Positions 47,245-56,293 are shown, numbered from the stretch's first letter. The stretch is 64,000 nt of DNA from Phaeovibrio sulfidiphilus (GCF_014861485.1 NZ_JACZHT010000002.1:186001-250000), one strand, 5' to 3'. Numbers and translations are program-made. The notes: generated from the sequence alone by a model not told the origin.

Positions 47245-47757
47245 ATGAGACTGACCACGCGGGGACGCTATGCGGTCATGGCCATGACGGACCTTGCCGC
47301 CTGCAGCACGGAGACGCCGACGGCGCTTGTGGAGATTGCCCGTCGGCAGGACATTTCCCTGTCCTATCTGGAGCAGCTGTTCGGCCGCCTGCGCCGCCAG
47401 GGGCTTGTGAACTCGGTGCGCGGTCCCGGGGGCGGCTATGTCCTGTCCCGGGAGGCCTCGGAGATCCGGATCGCCGAAATCATTCTTGCCGTGGACGAGC
47501 CCATCGAGACCTGCCGCTGCGCCCAGGAGGGCCTGGCCCCCGGAGAGGGCTGCCAGCATGACGGCTCCCGGTGCCTGACCCATGATCTCTGGGATGCCCT
47601 CGCCAGCCATATTTTCCTGTTCCTGGACCGGCTCACCCTCGAGGACGTGGTGCGAAAACGGGTTGGCTGCCCGTCGCAGGCCTCGGGAGAGGCGTCCTGC
47701 GTCCCGGTCAATGCCGCCGATGCCTTGCATTCGGTCCCTCCGGGCGGACAGCCCTGA
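47245..47757 (+). CDS. iscR: IscR-like Rrf2 family Fe-S regulator
   Basis: This 170-residue winged-helix regulator has the Rrf2 start MRLTTRGRYAVMAM and the recognition region SLSYLEQLFGRLRRQGLV with VRGPGGGYVLSR. Three cysteines and a histidine for a [2Fe-2S] cluster are Cys92, Cys103, Cys110 and His113 (CLTHDLW); the spacing between the first two cysteines is longer than in E. coli IscR (10 residues versus 5). GAGGGCGG lies before the ATG at 47245. It lies immediately after cysE, without the iscS/suf genes that often follow it. The usual behaviour is repression of Fe-S assembly genes when the cluster is bound. Confidence 0.9.
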   Translation: MRLTTRGRYAVMAMTDLAACSTETPTALVEIARRQDISLSYLEQLFGRLRRQGLVNSVRGPGGGYVLSREASEIRIAEIILAVDEPIETCRCAQEGLAPGEGCQHDGSRCLTHDLWDALASHIFLFLDRLTLEDVVRKRVGCPSQASGEASCVPVNAADALHSVPPGGQP

Positions 47758-47797
47758 CGGATCTCCGTTCCCCAGTCTTTAGCCGGATACCCCCGCG

Positions 47798-48442
47798 ATG
47801 CTGACGGATTTTTCCCGCAATCCCATCCTGTCCCTGAGGGAAACCCTTCTGGAGTTCGTGCTCGTGCGCGGGCTCTGGCTCTTCAACGGTCTCCTTCATA
47901 TCGTGATCTCGGTTGCTCTGGTGGTGGCGAGCGTTGTGGTGCTCGTCCAGTTCTTCGCCGAGATGTACGTGGCCTTCGGCCGGATCACCGAGACCGGCTT
48001 CCAGGAACTGAACCTGGTGCGCAGCTTCCTGCACGCCCTTGGGGTTCTGTTCATTGTCTGGACCCTCTCGGCCCTGATCTCCGCCGAGGTGGAGTACGTG
48101 CGCACCGGCCAGTTCCAGGTCCGGGTGTTTCTGGAGGTGGCCATGATCACCCTCCTGCGCCAGCTCATCGTAATGCCGGTGCAAACGGCGGCGGGGGACG
48201 TCCATCTCGAGGAGATGATGGGCATCTGGGGCTATCTTCTGGTTCTGGGGGCCATTTTGGTGGTGGCCATTGCCCACCGGCTGGTGGGGGGCGCGACAAC
48301 GACCCTCTTTTTGCCCGAGACCAGTCCCCGGCGCGAGCCTCCGGCGGATCCTCCCCCCGAGGGGGCGGCCGAGGACGCTGCAGCGTCCGACGCCTGGGCA
48401 GACGCCCGCCGGGCGTCCCACCAGGGCGGCGTGGTGCGCTAG
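47798..48442 (+). CDS. PsiE-family membrane protein
   Basis: The 214-residue protein has about four membrane segments: about 25-52, 77-98, a weaker segment near 112-128, and 146-166. It carries the PsiE-like blocks VWTLSALISAEVEYVRTGQFQVRVF and LIVMPVQ. E. coli PsiE responds to phosphate starvation and cAMP; its role is unknown. The C-terminal 45 residues are a Pro/Ala/Asp-rich tail. It starts 40 bases after the iscR-like gene on the same strand. Confidence 0.85.
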   Translation: MLTDFSRNPILSLRETLLEFVLVRGLWLFNGLLHIVISVALVVASVVVLVQFFAEMYVAFGRITETGFQELNLVRSFLHALGVLFIVWTLSALISAEVEYVRTGQFQVRVFLEVAMITLLRQLIVMPVQTAAGDVHLEEMMGIWGYLLVLGAILVVAIAHRLVGGATTTLFLPETSPRREPPADPPPEGAAEDAAASDAWADARRASHQGGVVR

Positions 48443-48799
48443 GAACGCGTTTCCCGGGGCCCGTTTCCCGGGGGGGGGCCGGGCTCCCGCGTCCCGTCCT
48501 TCCGCCGCGTCTCGCCAGGGCCCGATCGGGATGCTTCGCGCTCGCAAATTCCGGCCCCGCCGCGGTATCCGGCCGCGGTATCCGGATTGATGCACCGCGG
48601 GAGCGTTCCAGCCGGGATGTCCGCACATTTTGTGCCTCTTCCCCCTGTAACTTTACTCTATTTTGTTGACGCGCCGTTCAGGTATGATAAACCCGAACTG
48701 ATCTTTCGTCTTGGTTCCCGGTTCAGTATTTTTCGGATACACGGTGGCTCGGGCGGGGATCACCTGTCAGGAGGTTTCGTCGAGCCCGGAGGTGCGCCG
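48443..48799. promoter_or_regulatory. Intergenic region upstream of nrdR
   Basis: No gene is seen. A local AT-rich patch at about 48630-48740 includes TATGAT (48683-48688), but no good -35 at 16-18 bases. GGCTCG (48746-48751) and CGAGCC (48781-48786) could pair to form a leader hairpin just before the ribosome site GGAGGTG (48790-48796). Confidence 0.35.
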
Positions 48800-49258
48800 A
48801 TGCGCTGTCCGTTTTGCGCCAATGAAGATACTCAGGTGAAGGACTCCCGTCCCACCGAGGAGAGTACGGCAATTCGCCGGCGTCGCTATTGCCCCAAGTG
48901 CAATTCCCGTTTCACCACGTTTGAGCGTGTCTATCTCCGCGATCTGTATGTGATCAAGCGCAACGGAGAGCGGGCCGTGTTTGATCGTGACAAGCTGGCC
49001 CAGGCGCTCATGCTGGCCTGCCGCAAGCGGCCCATCGAGACCGGGCAGGTCGAGATGGTGGTCTCCAAGATCCAGCGCGAGCTCGAGGCCCTCAACGAGG
49101 CCGAGGTGCCGTCCCGCCTGATTGGCCAGATGGCCATGGAGGAACTGGCCCTTCTGGACAAGGTGGCCTATGTGCGCTTTGCCTCGGTCTACCGGGATTT
49201 CAATGATCCCAAGGACTTCCAGGAGTTTGTTGGCACTTTGCAAGCGCCGGACCCCTGA
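48800..49258 (+). CDS. nrdR: Transcriptional repressor NrdR
   Basis: NrdR represses ribonucleotide reductase genes through dATP/ATP sensing. The 152-residue product has the zinc ribbon Cys3, Cys6, Cys31, Cys34 and the ATP-cone from about 49 ([20 protein letters not shown]). The family end [18 protein letters not shown] is clear. GGAGGTG before the ATG at 48800 fixes the start. It overlaps nothing but lies 52 bases ahead of ribD, the conserved nrdR-ribD neighbourhood; glyA, often upstream, is absent. Confidence 0.96.
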   Translation: MRCPFCANEDTQVKDSRPTEESTAIRRRRYCPKCNSRFTTFERVYLRDLYVIKRNGERAVFDRDKLAQALMLACRKRPIETGQVEMVVSKIQRELEALNEAEVPSRLIGQMAMEELALLDKVAYVRFASVYRDFNDPKDFQEFVGTLQAPDP

Positions 49259-49310
49259 GGACAGCGTGGCCCCTGCGGATCCGGGTCCGCAGGAGCCCGA
49301 AGGCACCCTG

Positions 49311-50462
49311 ATGGTTTTCAGTACAGAGACTTTCTCGTCCGCAGACCGGCAGCACATGCGCGCTGCCCTTGCCCTTGCCGCGCGGGGGCTGGGGCGCGTG
49401 TGGCCCAATCCGGCTGTGGGCTGTGTTCTTGTGTCCGCGGACGGGCGGGTTCTGTCCCGGGGCTGGACCGCGCCGGGAGGCCGTCCCCACGCCGAGCGCA
49501 TCGCGCTGGAGCGGGCCGGGGACGCGGCCCAAGGCGCGGTGGCCTATGTGACGCTGGAGCCCTGTTCCCATCACGGCAAGGAGCCTCCGTGCGCCGACGC
49601 GCTGATTGCGGCGGGCGTGTCCCGGGTTGTGGTGGCCATGGAGGATCCGGACACGCGGGTCAACGGTCGCGGTGTGCAGCGCCTGCGCGAGGCCGGGATC
49701 CGGGTGGATGTGGGGCTCTTCGAGGACGAGGCCCGCGACCTCAATCTGGGATTTGTGCTGAACCGTACCCAGGGGCGCCCCCTGGTGACCCTCAAGATTG
49801 CCTCGACCCTGGATGGCCGCGTGGCCCTTTCCTCCGGTGTCAGCAAGTGGATCACAGGGCCGCAGGCCCGGGCAGCCGGGCAGATGCTGCGCGCGGACCA
49901 CGACGCCATTGCGGTGGGCTCGGGAACCGTTCTGGCCGATGATCCGGCCCTGACGTGCCGCCTTCCCGGTCTGGAGGACCGCTCGCCCGTGCGGGTGATC
50001 CTCGACAGCCGGGCCCGGCTTCCGGCCGACTCGGTTCTGGCCCGCACGGCCCGGGACACGCCGGTCTGGCTGTATTCGGCCCCCGGGGTCGGGGCCGGGC
50101 CCCTCGAGGCCCTGGGCGTGCGTGTGGTGCCAACCGAACCCGACGGCGACAGCGGCCGGCCTTGCGTTCGCGCCGTTCTGGCGGACCTGGCCCGCAGCGG
50201 TATCACCCGCCTTCTGGTGGAGGGCGGCCCCCGGCTCCATGCCGCGTTCCTCGAGGCCGGGGTGGTGGACCGCATTGTGTGGTTCCGTTCCCCCAGCCTT
50301 GTGGGGGGCGACGGCCTGTCCTGCGTGGCGCCCCTTGCCCTGGCCTCACTGGCCGGGCGACCTTTTTTCGAACTCGTGCGCACGCACCCGGTTGGCACAG
50401 ACCGTGTGGAGCATTATGCTGGCGCCCGGGTTTCCAGGCGACAGCCGCCTCTCTGGGAGTAA
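49311..50462 (+). CDS. ribD: Bifunctional riboflavin deaminase/reductase
   Basis: RibD deaminates and then reduces the pyrimidine intermediate of riboflavin synthesis. The 383-residue product has the deaminase zinc site HAE (His60, Glu62) with Cys85 and Cys94 in PCSHHGKEPPC, and the NADPH-reductase domain from about 160 (LKIASTLDGRVAL) ending in LLVEGGPRLHAAFL. GAAGG lies 8 bases before the ATG at 49311. A GTG about 45 bases upstream is possible but has no site. ribE begins 8 bases after its stop. Confidence 0.96.
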   Translation: MVFSTETFSSADRQHMRAALALAARGLGRVWPNPAVGCVLVSADGRVLSRGWTAPGGRPHAERIALERAGDAAQGAVAYVTLEPCSHHGKEPPCADALIAAGVSRVVVAMEDPDTRVNGRGVQRLREAGIRVDVGLFEDEARDLNLGFVLNRTQGRPLVTLKIASTLDGRVALSSGVSKWITGPQARAAGQMLRADHDAIAVGSGTVLADDPALTCRLPGLEDRSPVRVILDSRARLPADSVLARTARDTPVWLYSAPGVGAGPLEALGVRVVPTEPDGDSGRPCVRAVLADLARSGITRLLVEGGPRLHAAFLEAGVVDRIVWFRSPSLVGGDGLSCVAPLALASLAGRPFFELVRTHPVGTDRVEHYAGARVSRRQPPLWE

Positions 50463-50470
50463 GTTTGTCC

Positions 50471-51073
50471 ATGTTTACCGGTATTATCACCGACCTCGGG
50501 CGGGTGCGCGCGGTCGATCGAAGCGGTGAGACCCGCTTCACCTTCTCGACGGCCTATGACACCTCGACCATCCCCCTCGGTGCGTCCATTGCCTGCAACG
50601 GCTGCTGTCTGACGGTGGTTGACACCGACGCGGACGGGTTCAGCGTCCAGGCGTCCGCGGAAACCCTGTCCAAGACCACGCTCGGTGGCTGGACCGAGGG
50701 AACCCCCGTGAACTTCGAGCGGGCCCTGTGCCTTGGCGACGAGCTGGGTGGCCATATCGTCTCCGGTCACGTGGACGGGGTCGCCGAGGTTGTCGACCTG
50801 CGCCCCGACGGCGAGAGCGTGCGCTTCACCTTCCGGGTTCCCGACGACCTGAAACAGTACGTCGCGCCCAAGGGCTCGGTGGCCCTGGACGGCGTGTCCC
50901 TGACGGTGAACGAGGTGGACGGCGCCCTGTTCGGCGTGAATATCATTCCCCACACGCTTTCGGTGACCACGTTCGGCTCCCTGAAGGCCGGGGACCGGGT
51001 CAACATGGAGATCGACATGCTCGCCCGCTACGTGGCCCGTCTTCTCTCGTGCGAGAACGGGGCCCAGTCGTGA
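50471..51073 (+). CDS. ribE: Riboflavin synthase alpha chain
   Basis: This 200-residue enzyme dismutates two lumazines to riboflavin. It has the two lumazine-binding half-repeats: MFTGIITDLG with IACNGCCLTVVD, then GGHIVSGHVDGVAEV with VALDGVSLTVNEV. Conserved residues at the end of each half are present. The GTGA overlap with ribBA indicates translational coupling. It follows ribD by 8 bases. Confidence 0.96.
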   Translation: MFTGIITDLGRVRAVDRSGETRFTFSTAYDTSTIPLGASIACNGCCLTVVDTDADGFSVQASAETLSKTTLGGWTEGTPVNFERALCLGDELGGHIVSGHVDGVAEVVDLRPDGESVRFTFRVPDDLKQYVAPKGSVALDGVSLTVNEVDGALFGVNIIPHTLSVTTFGSLKAGDRVNMEIDMLARYVARLLSCENGAQS

Positions 51074-52203
51074 GCGCCGAGGTGAACTCCAATCCGTCCC
51101 ATGTCTCGTTTCGTGACTACATTGCCAGTCCCGAGGAGATCATCGAGGACGCCCGCAACGGGCGCATGTTCATCCTGGTGGACGACGAGGACCGGGAGAA
51201 CGAGGGTGACCTGGTCATCCCGGCCCAGATGGCCGACCGCAATGCCATCAACTTCATGATCCGGCATGCGCGGGGCCTTGTGTGCCTGGCCATGACCGCC
51301 GAGCGGGTGGAGCATCTGGGCCTGCCCCTGATGGCGCGCAAGAACAAGTCCCGCCACTCCACGGCCTTCACCGTGTCCATCGAGGCGCGCGACGGGGTCA
51401 GCACCGGCATCTCCGCCGAGGACCGGGCCCGGACCATCGCGGTCGCCATTGACCCGGACGCGGGGTCCGAGGACATCGTCTCCCCCGGTCACGTGTTTCC
51501 CATCGTGGCGCGTGAGGGCGGCGTTCTGGTGCGTGCGGGCCACACCGAGGCCGCCGTGGATGTCTCCCGGCTGGCGGGGCTTCTGCCCGCCGGCGTGATC
51601 TGCGAGATCATCAACGAGGACGGGACCATGTCCCGCATGCCCGATCTTGTGCGGTTTGCGCAGGAGCACGGCCTGAAGCTGGGCACCATCGCCGACCTGA
51701 TCGCCTACCGCCGCCGGACCGAGCGTCTGGTGGAGCGGGAGCTGGAGCAGGAGTTCCATTCCCGGTACGGCGGGGACTGGCGTCTGATCCTGTACACCTC
51801 CCGGGTTTCGGGGATCGAGCACATCGCCCTTGTGAAGGGCGACCTGGCCGGGTCCGATCCGGTTCTGGTGCGCATGCACGCCTTCGACGTGTTTGACGAT
51901 CTTCTGGGGCGCTGCGGCGAAGACCACAGCAGCCAGCTCCACTCGGCGATGGAACGTATCGCCGCGGAGGGCCGGGGCGTGATCGTGGTGATTCGCAACA
52001 ACGCACCGCGCATGCTCCTGAACCGGATCCAGAACTCCGTCGACCGCGACGCGTCGTCGGGTCCGCTGCTGGACTACGGCGTGGGCGCCCAGATTCTCCT
52101 GGATCTGGGGGTGCGCGACATGGTCCTGCTGTCCAACACGCCCAAGACGATTGTCGGGCTTGCGGGGTATGGCCTGAAGATTGTTGAACACAGACCGCTT
52201 TAG
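51070..52203 (+). CDS. ribB: 3,4-dihydroxy-2-butanone 4-phosphate synthase with degenerate GTP cyclohydrolase II domain
   Basis: The first about 205 residues are an intact DHBP synthase: VDDEDRENEGDLVIPAQ, GLVCLAM, and the catalytic stretch with HTEAAVDVSRLAG. The second half has the RibA fold but has lost its zinc cysteines: the canonical CLTGDxxxSxRCDCG region reads AFDVFDDLLGRCGED near 280, with a single Cys. It therefore probably cannot open GTP; a real RibA must be elsewhere. The GTG start overlaps the ribE stop (GTGA). The protein is 377 residues. Such RibB-RibA-like forms occur in other alphaproteobacteria. Confidence 0.93.
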   Translation: MSAEVNSNPSHVSFRDYIASPEEIIEDARNGRMFILVDDEDRENEGDLVIPAQMADRNAINFMIRHARGLVCLAMTAERVEHLGLPLMARKNKSRHSTAFTVSIEARDGVSTGISAEDRARTIAVAIDPDAGSEDIVSPGHVFPIVAREGGVLVRAGHTEAAVDVSRLAGLLPAGVICEIINEDGTMSRMPDLVRFAQEHGLKLGTIADLIAYRRRTERLVERELEQEFHSRYGGDWRLILYTSRVSGIEHIALVKGDLAGSDPVLVRMHAFDVFDDLLGRCGEDHSSQLHSAMERIAAEGRGVIVVIRNNAPRMLLNRIQNSVDRDASSGPLLDYGVGAQILLDLGVRDMVLLSNTPKTIVGLAGYGLKIVEHRPL

Positions 52204-52361
52204 CGGCACTGTGAGGGGATTCCCGGCGTGCTGCCGGGGCCGGAAAAACGCCCGGCGTTCCGGTTCGCTCCGGGCCGGGGAGAGTCGGGTGCGCCGACCC
52301 TCCCGGCCTTCGGGGGCGGGGCGGGGCCGGTCCAGAAAAGAAATGAAAAAAGGGGGCTCGC

Positions 52362-52853
52362 ATGTCCGCGTTGGCCAAGAAAAAGCCGACCCGCGTCTTC
52401 ATTATCGAGGCGCGGTTCTACGATGATATCTCCGACCTTCTCGTCAAGGGCGCCATCGAGGCGCTGGAGCGGGCCGGCGTGGTGTACGAGCGCCTGAGCG
52501 TTCCCGGGATTCTGGAAATCCCGGCGGTGGTGCAATATGTCTCCCGCAGCCAGTTCATCGGCATCACCTATGACGGCTGTGACGGTTTCGTGGTCCTGGG
52601 CTGCGCCATCAAGGGCAAGACCGATCACTACGAGCATGTCTCGCGGGTGTGCTTCGATGCTCTGGGCAAGCTGACCCTGGCCCACTCGCTGGCCATCGGC
52701 AACGGCATCCTGACCTGCCCGAACCTGGATCTGGCCCTGGAGCGGGCGGACCCGGCCCAGCGCAACTACGGCGGACGGGCGGCGGAAGCCTGCCTGCGCC
52801 TGATCGACCTCAAGAGGGCTCTGCCCCCGAACCAGACCGCCCAGAAGGTCTGA
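52362..52853 (+). CDS. ribH: 6,7-dimethyl-8-ribityllumazine synthase
   Basis: This 163-residue enzyme forms lumazine from the RibD and RibB products. Cues are VPGILEIPAVV, LGCAIKGKTDHYEHVSR with catalytic His89, and IGNGILTC near 117-124. The variant VLGCAIKG replaces the usual VIRG, as in several alphaproteobacteria. The start ATG at 52362 follows AAAAAAGGGGG. It is 158 bases after ribB, with a GC hairpin-rich stretch between, and before nusB. Confidence 0.95.
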   Translation: MSALAKKKPTRVFIIEARFYDDISDLLVKGAIEALERAGVVYERLSVPGILEIPAVVQYVSRSQFIGITYDGCDGFVVLGCAIKGKTDHYEHVSRVCFDALGKLTLAHSLAIGNGILTCPNLDLALERADPAQRNYGGRAAEACLRLIDLKRALPPNQTAQKV

Positions 52854-53310
52854 GGGCGGGCCGGGCGTCGCCGGGTTCAGGTCGGCACCAGGTACAGGGC
52901 GCCCCACGACCGGGACGCCACCAGGCACAGGGTGCCACACGTCAACGGCCTCCCCACGTCCGGGGCGGTGCCGGATCCGGCGTTTCGCCCTGTCGGGCGG
53001 ATCCGCGGTCCGGCGGACGCGCCCGGGACCACGAGTATGGCCGCCGGGGCTTGTCCCGGCGGTTCGGGTTTGGCGGCTCGGCCTGTTCCGGAACACGGGG
53101 CAGGGGCTCCGCCCGCCGGTCCCGGCGTCCGATGGTGCCCCTGAGGGTGCCGCGCCGGGATCCGAAAACAGGTCCGCTCCCGGGTCCGTCCGGGGCCCTG
53201 CGCCCGCTCCCTGCGGCGCCGGGGCGGGGCCGACATGCATGCGGACTGTGTGTACGGTCCGAACACCAGGGACGGCACGGCCGGGCCCGACAACAAGGAT
53301 AGTCATCACC
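52854..53310. other. Intergenic region between ribH and nusB
   Basis: This 457-base GC-rich stretch has no credible gene. It holds an imperfect direct repeat of about 24 bases (CACCAGGTACAGGGCGCCCC near 52886 and CACCAGGCACAGGGTGCCAC near 52919). A clear promoter was not found. Confidence 0.5.
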
Positions 53311-53907
53311 ATGACCGAAGATTCCGGGACCGGATCCCGTGACCGTACCCGCAGTGAAATCCGTCGCATCCGGAGTTCCAGTGCCCGCCTGGCCGCCGTC
53401 CAGGCCCTGTATGCCTTCGACGTGGACGCCCCCGCCGGGGAGGAGCGCCCCCACCAGGCCAGCATCCGTATCGAGACCCTGGTTCGGGCGTTCATGGACG
53501 GGTCTCTCGGCTCTCTGGCCATGATTGATGTTCCCGATCCTCTGGGGGTGCGCGAGCCCACCGAGGAGCGGGAGGATCTCGCCCCCCCCGACGGCGAGCT
53601 GTTCGGTCTTCTGGCCCGCGGCACCGTGCACGAGCGGGCCCGGATCGACGAGGTTCTGCGGGCCTCCCTGTCGTCCGACTGGCCCTGGGAGCGGCTGGAG
53701 CCCCTTCTGCGCGCGGTGCTCCGGGTCTCCATCTACGAGCTTCTCGAGCGCCCGTCCACGCCGGTTCCGGTGATCATCAAGGAATACGTGGACCTGGCCG
53801 CCTCGTTCTACTCCGGCCCCGAGCGTGGACTTGTGAACGCGGTCCTGGACCGTCTGGGGCGCACCCTGCGGTCCGGCGCAGCCGGCACGGACGGGTTCGG
53901 AAGCTGA
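53311..53907 (+). CDS. nusB: Transcription antitermination factor NusB
   Basis: NusB acts with NusE in antitermination of rRNA operons. The 198-residue product has the family blocks SSARLAAVQALYAFD (about 24-38), ERLEPLLRAVLRVSIYELL, VPVIIKEYVDLAASFYSGPERGLVNAVLDRLGR. It is longer than the E. coli protein because of N- and C-terminal extensions. AAGGA lies about 11 bases before the ATG at 53311, which removes 24 unlikely upstream residues. thiL follows after 19 bases, the conserved nusB-thiL order. Confidence 0.95.
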   Translation: MTEDSGTGSRDRTRSEIRRIRSSSARLAAVQALYAFDVDAPAGEERPHQASIRIETLVRAFMDGSLGSLAMIDVPDPLGVREPTEEREDLAPPDGELFGLLARGTVHERARIDEVLRASLSSDWPWERLEPLLRAVLRVSIYELLERPSTPVPVIIKEYVDLAASFYSGPERGLVNAVLDRLGRTLRSGAAGTDGFGS

Positions 53908-53926
53908 GCCGCGGGGACTGCGGGGA

Positions 53927-54985
53927 ATGGCGCTGCGTCCGGAATTCGAGCTGATCGGCTCCCTGTTTCGCCCCCTGGCCGAGGGAGCGCCCGAGGCCCT
54001 GTCCCTTGCGGATGACGCGGCCCTGATCCCCGCCCGCTGCGGGCAGGAGCAGGTCGTCAGCGTGGATACGGTCCTGGCGGGGGTCCATTTTCTCGAGACC
54101 GACCCTCCCGGCGACGTGGCGCGCAAGGCCCTGCGGGTGAACCTGTCGGACATGGCGGCCATGGGCGCGGACCCGGCCGGCTTCCTTCTGGCGGCGCTTC
54201 TCTCGGACCGGCTGGATGACGGCTGGATGGAGGCGTTCCATGCGGGCCTGAAGGCGGACATGGAGACCTTCGGCCTGTCCCTGTACGGCGGCGACACGGT
54301 CTCCACCCCCGGTCCCTTCGGGTTTTCCGTCACCATCCTGGGCTACGTTCCCGAGGGCATGGCCCTGCGGCGCTCGGGCGCGGCGCCCGGCGACGACGTC
54401 TGGCTGTCCGGCACCCTGGGGGACGGGGCTCTGGGGCTTCTCGCCTGCCGCGACGATCCCGCGCTTGCGGGGCTGGCACCTGAACACCACCAGTGGCTTT
54501 CGGAGCGCTACCGCTGCCCGCGGCCCCGGGTGTCCCTGGGGCGTGCCCTTCGGGGTCTGGCCTCGGCGGCCATGGATGTGTCCGACGGGCTCTTCAATGA
54601 CGCTGCGCACATGGCCCGCGCGTCGGGCGTTTGCGTCGAGATCGACAGGAGTGCCTTGCCGCTGTCCCCGGCTGCCCGTATCCTTTGCCAGTCGGATGCG
54701 CGGTTTCTGGAGACCGCAGTCACCGGCGGTGACGACTACGAGCTCCTGTTCTGTGCCCCGGAAACGGTGCGCGACCGGGTGCTGGCGGCCGGACAGGCCA
54801 GCGGCACCCCGGTGACCCGGATTGGTCGGGTGACGGGGCCGGGGGAAGGGCAGGTCAGTCTTCGAGACGTGGGGGGCGCGCCATTTCGTCCGCGCCGGGG
54901 CGGCTGGGTTCACCTGGCCGGAGGCTCCGGTGACGACGGGTCCGGCGGCTGCTCCCCCGGGGATGCCGTGGAGAATGCAGGGTGA
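53927..54985 (+). CDS. thiL: Thiamine-monophosphate kinase
   Basis: ThiL phosphorylates thiamine monophosphate to the active pyrophosphate. The 352-residue product has FELIGSLFRPLA, LADDAALIP (27-35), the metal/ATP block SVDTVLAGVHFLE, YGGDTVSTPG and MDVSDGLFNDAAHMARAS, and VTGGDDYELLF. The C-terminus has an extra Gly/Ser/Asp-rich tail. Its stop overlaps the GTG of the next gene. Together with the thiamine genes at 2.6-4.3 kb it covers the last steps of thiamine synthesis. Confidence 0.96.
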   Translation: MALRPEFELIGSLFRPLAEGAPEALSLADDAALIPARCGQEQVVSVDTVLAGVHFLETDPPGDVARKALRVNLSDMAAMGADPAGFLLAALLSDRLDDGWMEAFHAGLKADMETFGLSLYGGDTVSTPGPFGFSVTILGYVPEGMALRRSGAAPGDDVWLSGTLGDGALGLLACRDDPALAGLAPEHHQWLSERYRCPRPRVSLGRALRGLASAAMDVSDGLFNDAAHMARASGVCVEIDRSALPLSPAARILCQSDARFLETAVTGGDDYELLFCAPETVRDRVLAAGQASGTPVTRIGRVTGPGEGQVSLRDVGGAPFRPRRGGWVHLAGGSGDDGSGGCSPGDAVENAG

Positions 54986-55497
54986 AGATTCTTGTCGTTA
55001 TTCTGAGCGTGGTGGTTCTGCTGCTGGGCATCTTTGTGGGCGGCATCGCTCTGGGGTTCATTCCCGACACCTTTGGCCTGCGCGGCAGTCTGGGCCTGTC
55101 CGACTCCAAAGCGGTCGAGGCCGAGGCCCCCGCACCGCCGCCGACGCCCCGCGAGCGTCTGGGCCCGCCGCCGTTCTTGCTGTCGGTGCGCACCCTGACG
55201 GTCCCGGTGATCGTGGACGGACGGCTGGTGCGCAGCGCCAACATCAGCGCGCGCATCCTGGTGGATCCGGCCAAGAGCAACATTTTCCTTCGCCGGGGTC
55301 ATATCCTCTCTGCGGTTTTCCTCGAGGAGCTGATGGTCCTGCTGCCCCAGCAGCTGGAGCTGGTCGGCCACTTCAACATGGCCGAGATCAAGGCCCGCCT
55401 GCGGGATGTGGCCAACCGGGCCCTGGAGGAGAACGTGGTCCAGGAGGTGCTCATTTCCGGCTTCTCGGAGACCACCGGCAACCCGCCCCAGCAGTAG
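54982..55497 (+). CDS. FliL-like single-pass membrane protein, unknown function
   Basis: The 171-residue protein has an N-terminal membrane segment (about 4-24), a Pro/Ala-rich linker (47-58) and a folded C-terminal part. The end MAEIKARLRDVANRALEENV with VLISGF resembles FliL-type domains, but the similarity is weak and no other flagellar gene is nearby. The start is a GTG that overlaps the thiL stop (GTGA), so it is coupled to thiL. It may be a general envelope protein conserved beside thiL in relatives. Confidence 0.72.
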   Translation: MKILVVILSVVVLLLGIFVGGIALGFIPDTFGLRGSLGLSDSKAVEAEAPAPPPTPRERLGPPPFLLSVRTLTVPVIVDGRLVRSANISARILVDPAKSNIFLRRGHILSAVFLEELMVLLPQQLELVGHFNMAEIKARLRDVANRALEENVVQEVLISGFSETTGNPPQQ

Positions 55498-55763
55498 CAC
55501 CCGTTCCGGCTTCGGGCGGGGGCGCAGGGACCGGGGGCGAGCGCTGGTATCGCCCCGCACATCCGCACACTAACCCCGGGGGGGCGGCGTCGCTATGTCT
55601 CCTTGCGGCAGTTTGATCTCACCCGCACACCAACCCGGGGCGCAGGCCCGTTTCGTTCGGGCGGGCGCGTTCGTGGTCGCTCAGGTCAGGCCGCTGCCTT
55701 CGTGCCGGTGCAGTTATGTCGCTGCGGTCGGGCCGTTACAGCCGGCCGGAAGGGGAAAAGCGC

Positions 55764-56159
55764 GTCAGAGGATCTGTAAGCCGGGTTCTGTCCACACCGC
55801 ACACACCGGGGTGCCTGCAGCGGGGATGGCCATTCATCTGGGACGCCCGTCGCCGGACGCCTCGTGCGATACTACCCGAACGGCGACCCGGAAACTCCGT
55901 CTGTCCCCGCGAGAGGGACTGCCGTTCCTTTTTGATCTTGCTCCCGGCGGGGTTTACCGTGCCGCTCCCGTTGCCGGGCGCGCGGTGCGCTCTTGCCGCA
56001 CCCTTTCACCCTTGCCGGCCGTATAGACCGGCGGTTTGCTTTCTGTGGCACTGTCCCGGGGGTCGCCCCCGCCGGGTGTTACCCGGCGCCGCGTCTCCGT
56101 GGAGCCCGGACTTTCCTCCCCCGGGCGCGAGCCCGGCAGCGGCCATCCGATCCTCTGAC
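55764..56159 (-). ncRNA. rnpB: RNase P RNA (bacterial class A)
   Basis: On the minus strand the universal motif GAGGAAAGTCCGGGCTCCAC is present near the 5' end and the 3' part reads ACAGAACCCGGCTTACAG. The ends pair as GTCAGAGGATC / GATCCTCTGAC (56159-56149 with 55774-55764). Length is about 396 bases. It is the ribozyme that matures tRNA 5' ends. Frames crossing it are spurious. Confidence 0.96.
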
Positions 56160-56166
56160 GGGGCGC

Positions 56167-56195
56167 ATTGTGCGCATACAAGGCCCCTGATGCAA
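56167..56195 (-). promoter_or_regulatory. Candidate rnpB promoter
   Basis: On the minus strand TTGCAT (56195-56190) and CACAAT (56172-56167) are 17 bases apart, and the -10 ends 7 bases before the RNA 5' end at 56159. Confidence 0.5.
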
Positions 56196-56293
56196 GGGTT
56201 TACAGGCTCCATTGCCAAGGTGCGGGCCTGTGCGTTATTGTACGCGGTCATTTTTCCCGCCCATTCCCCTTTTTCTTCGCGAGACCTTGTTGC

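Noticed and set aside
48443-49310. An FMN riboswitch upstream of the riboflavin cluster
   Set aside because: No RFN-element consensus was seen before nrdR or ribD; only a simple six-base dyad is present.
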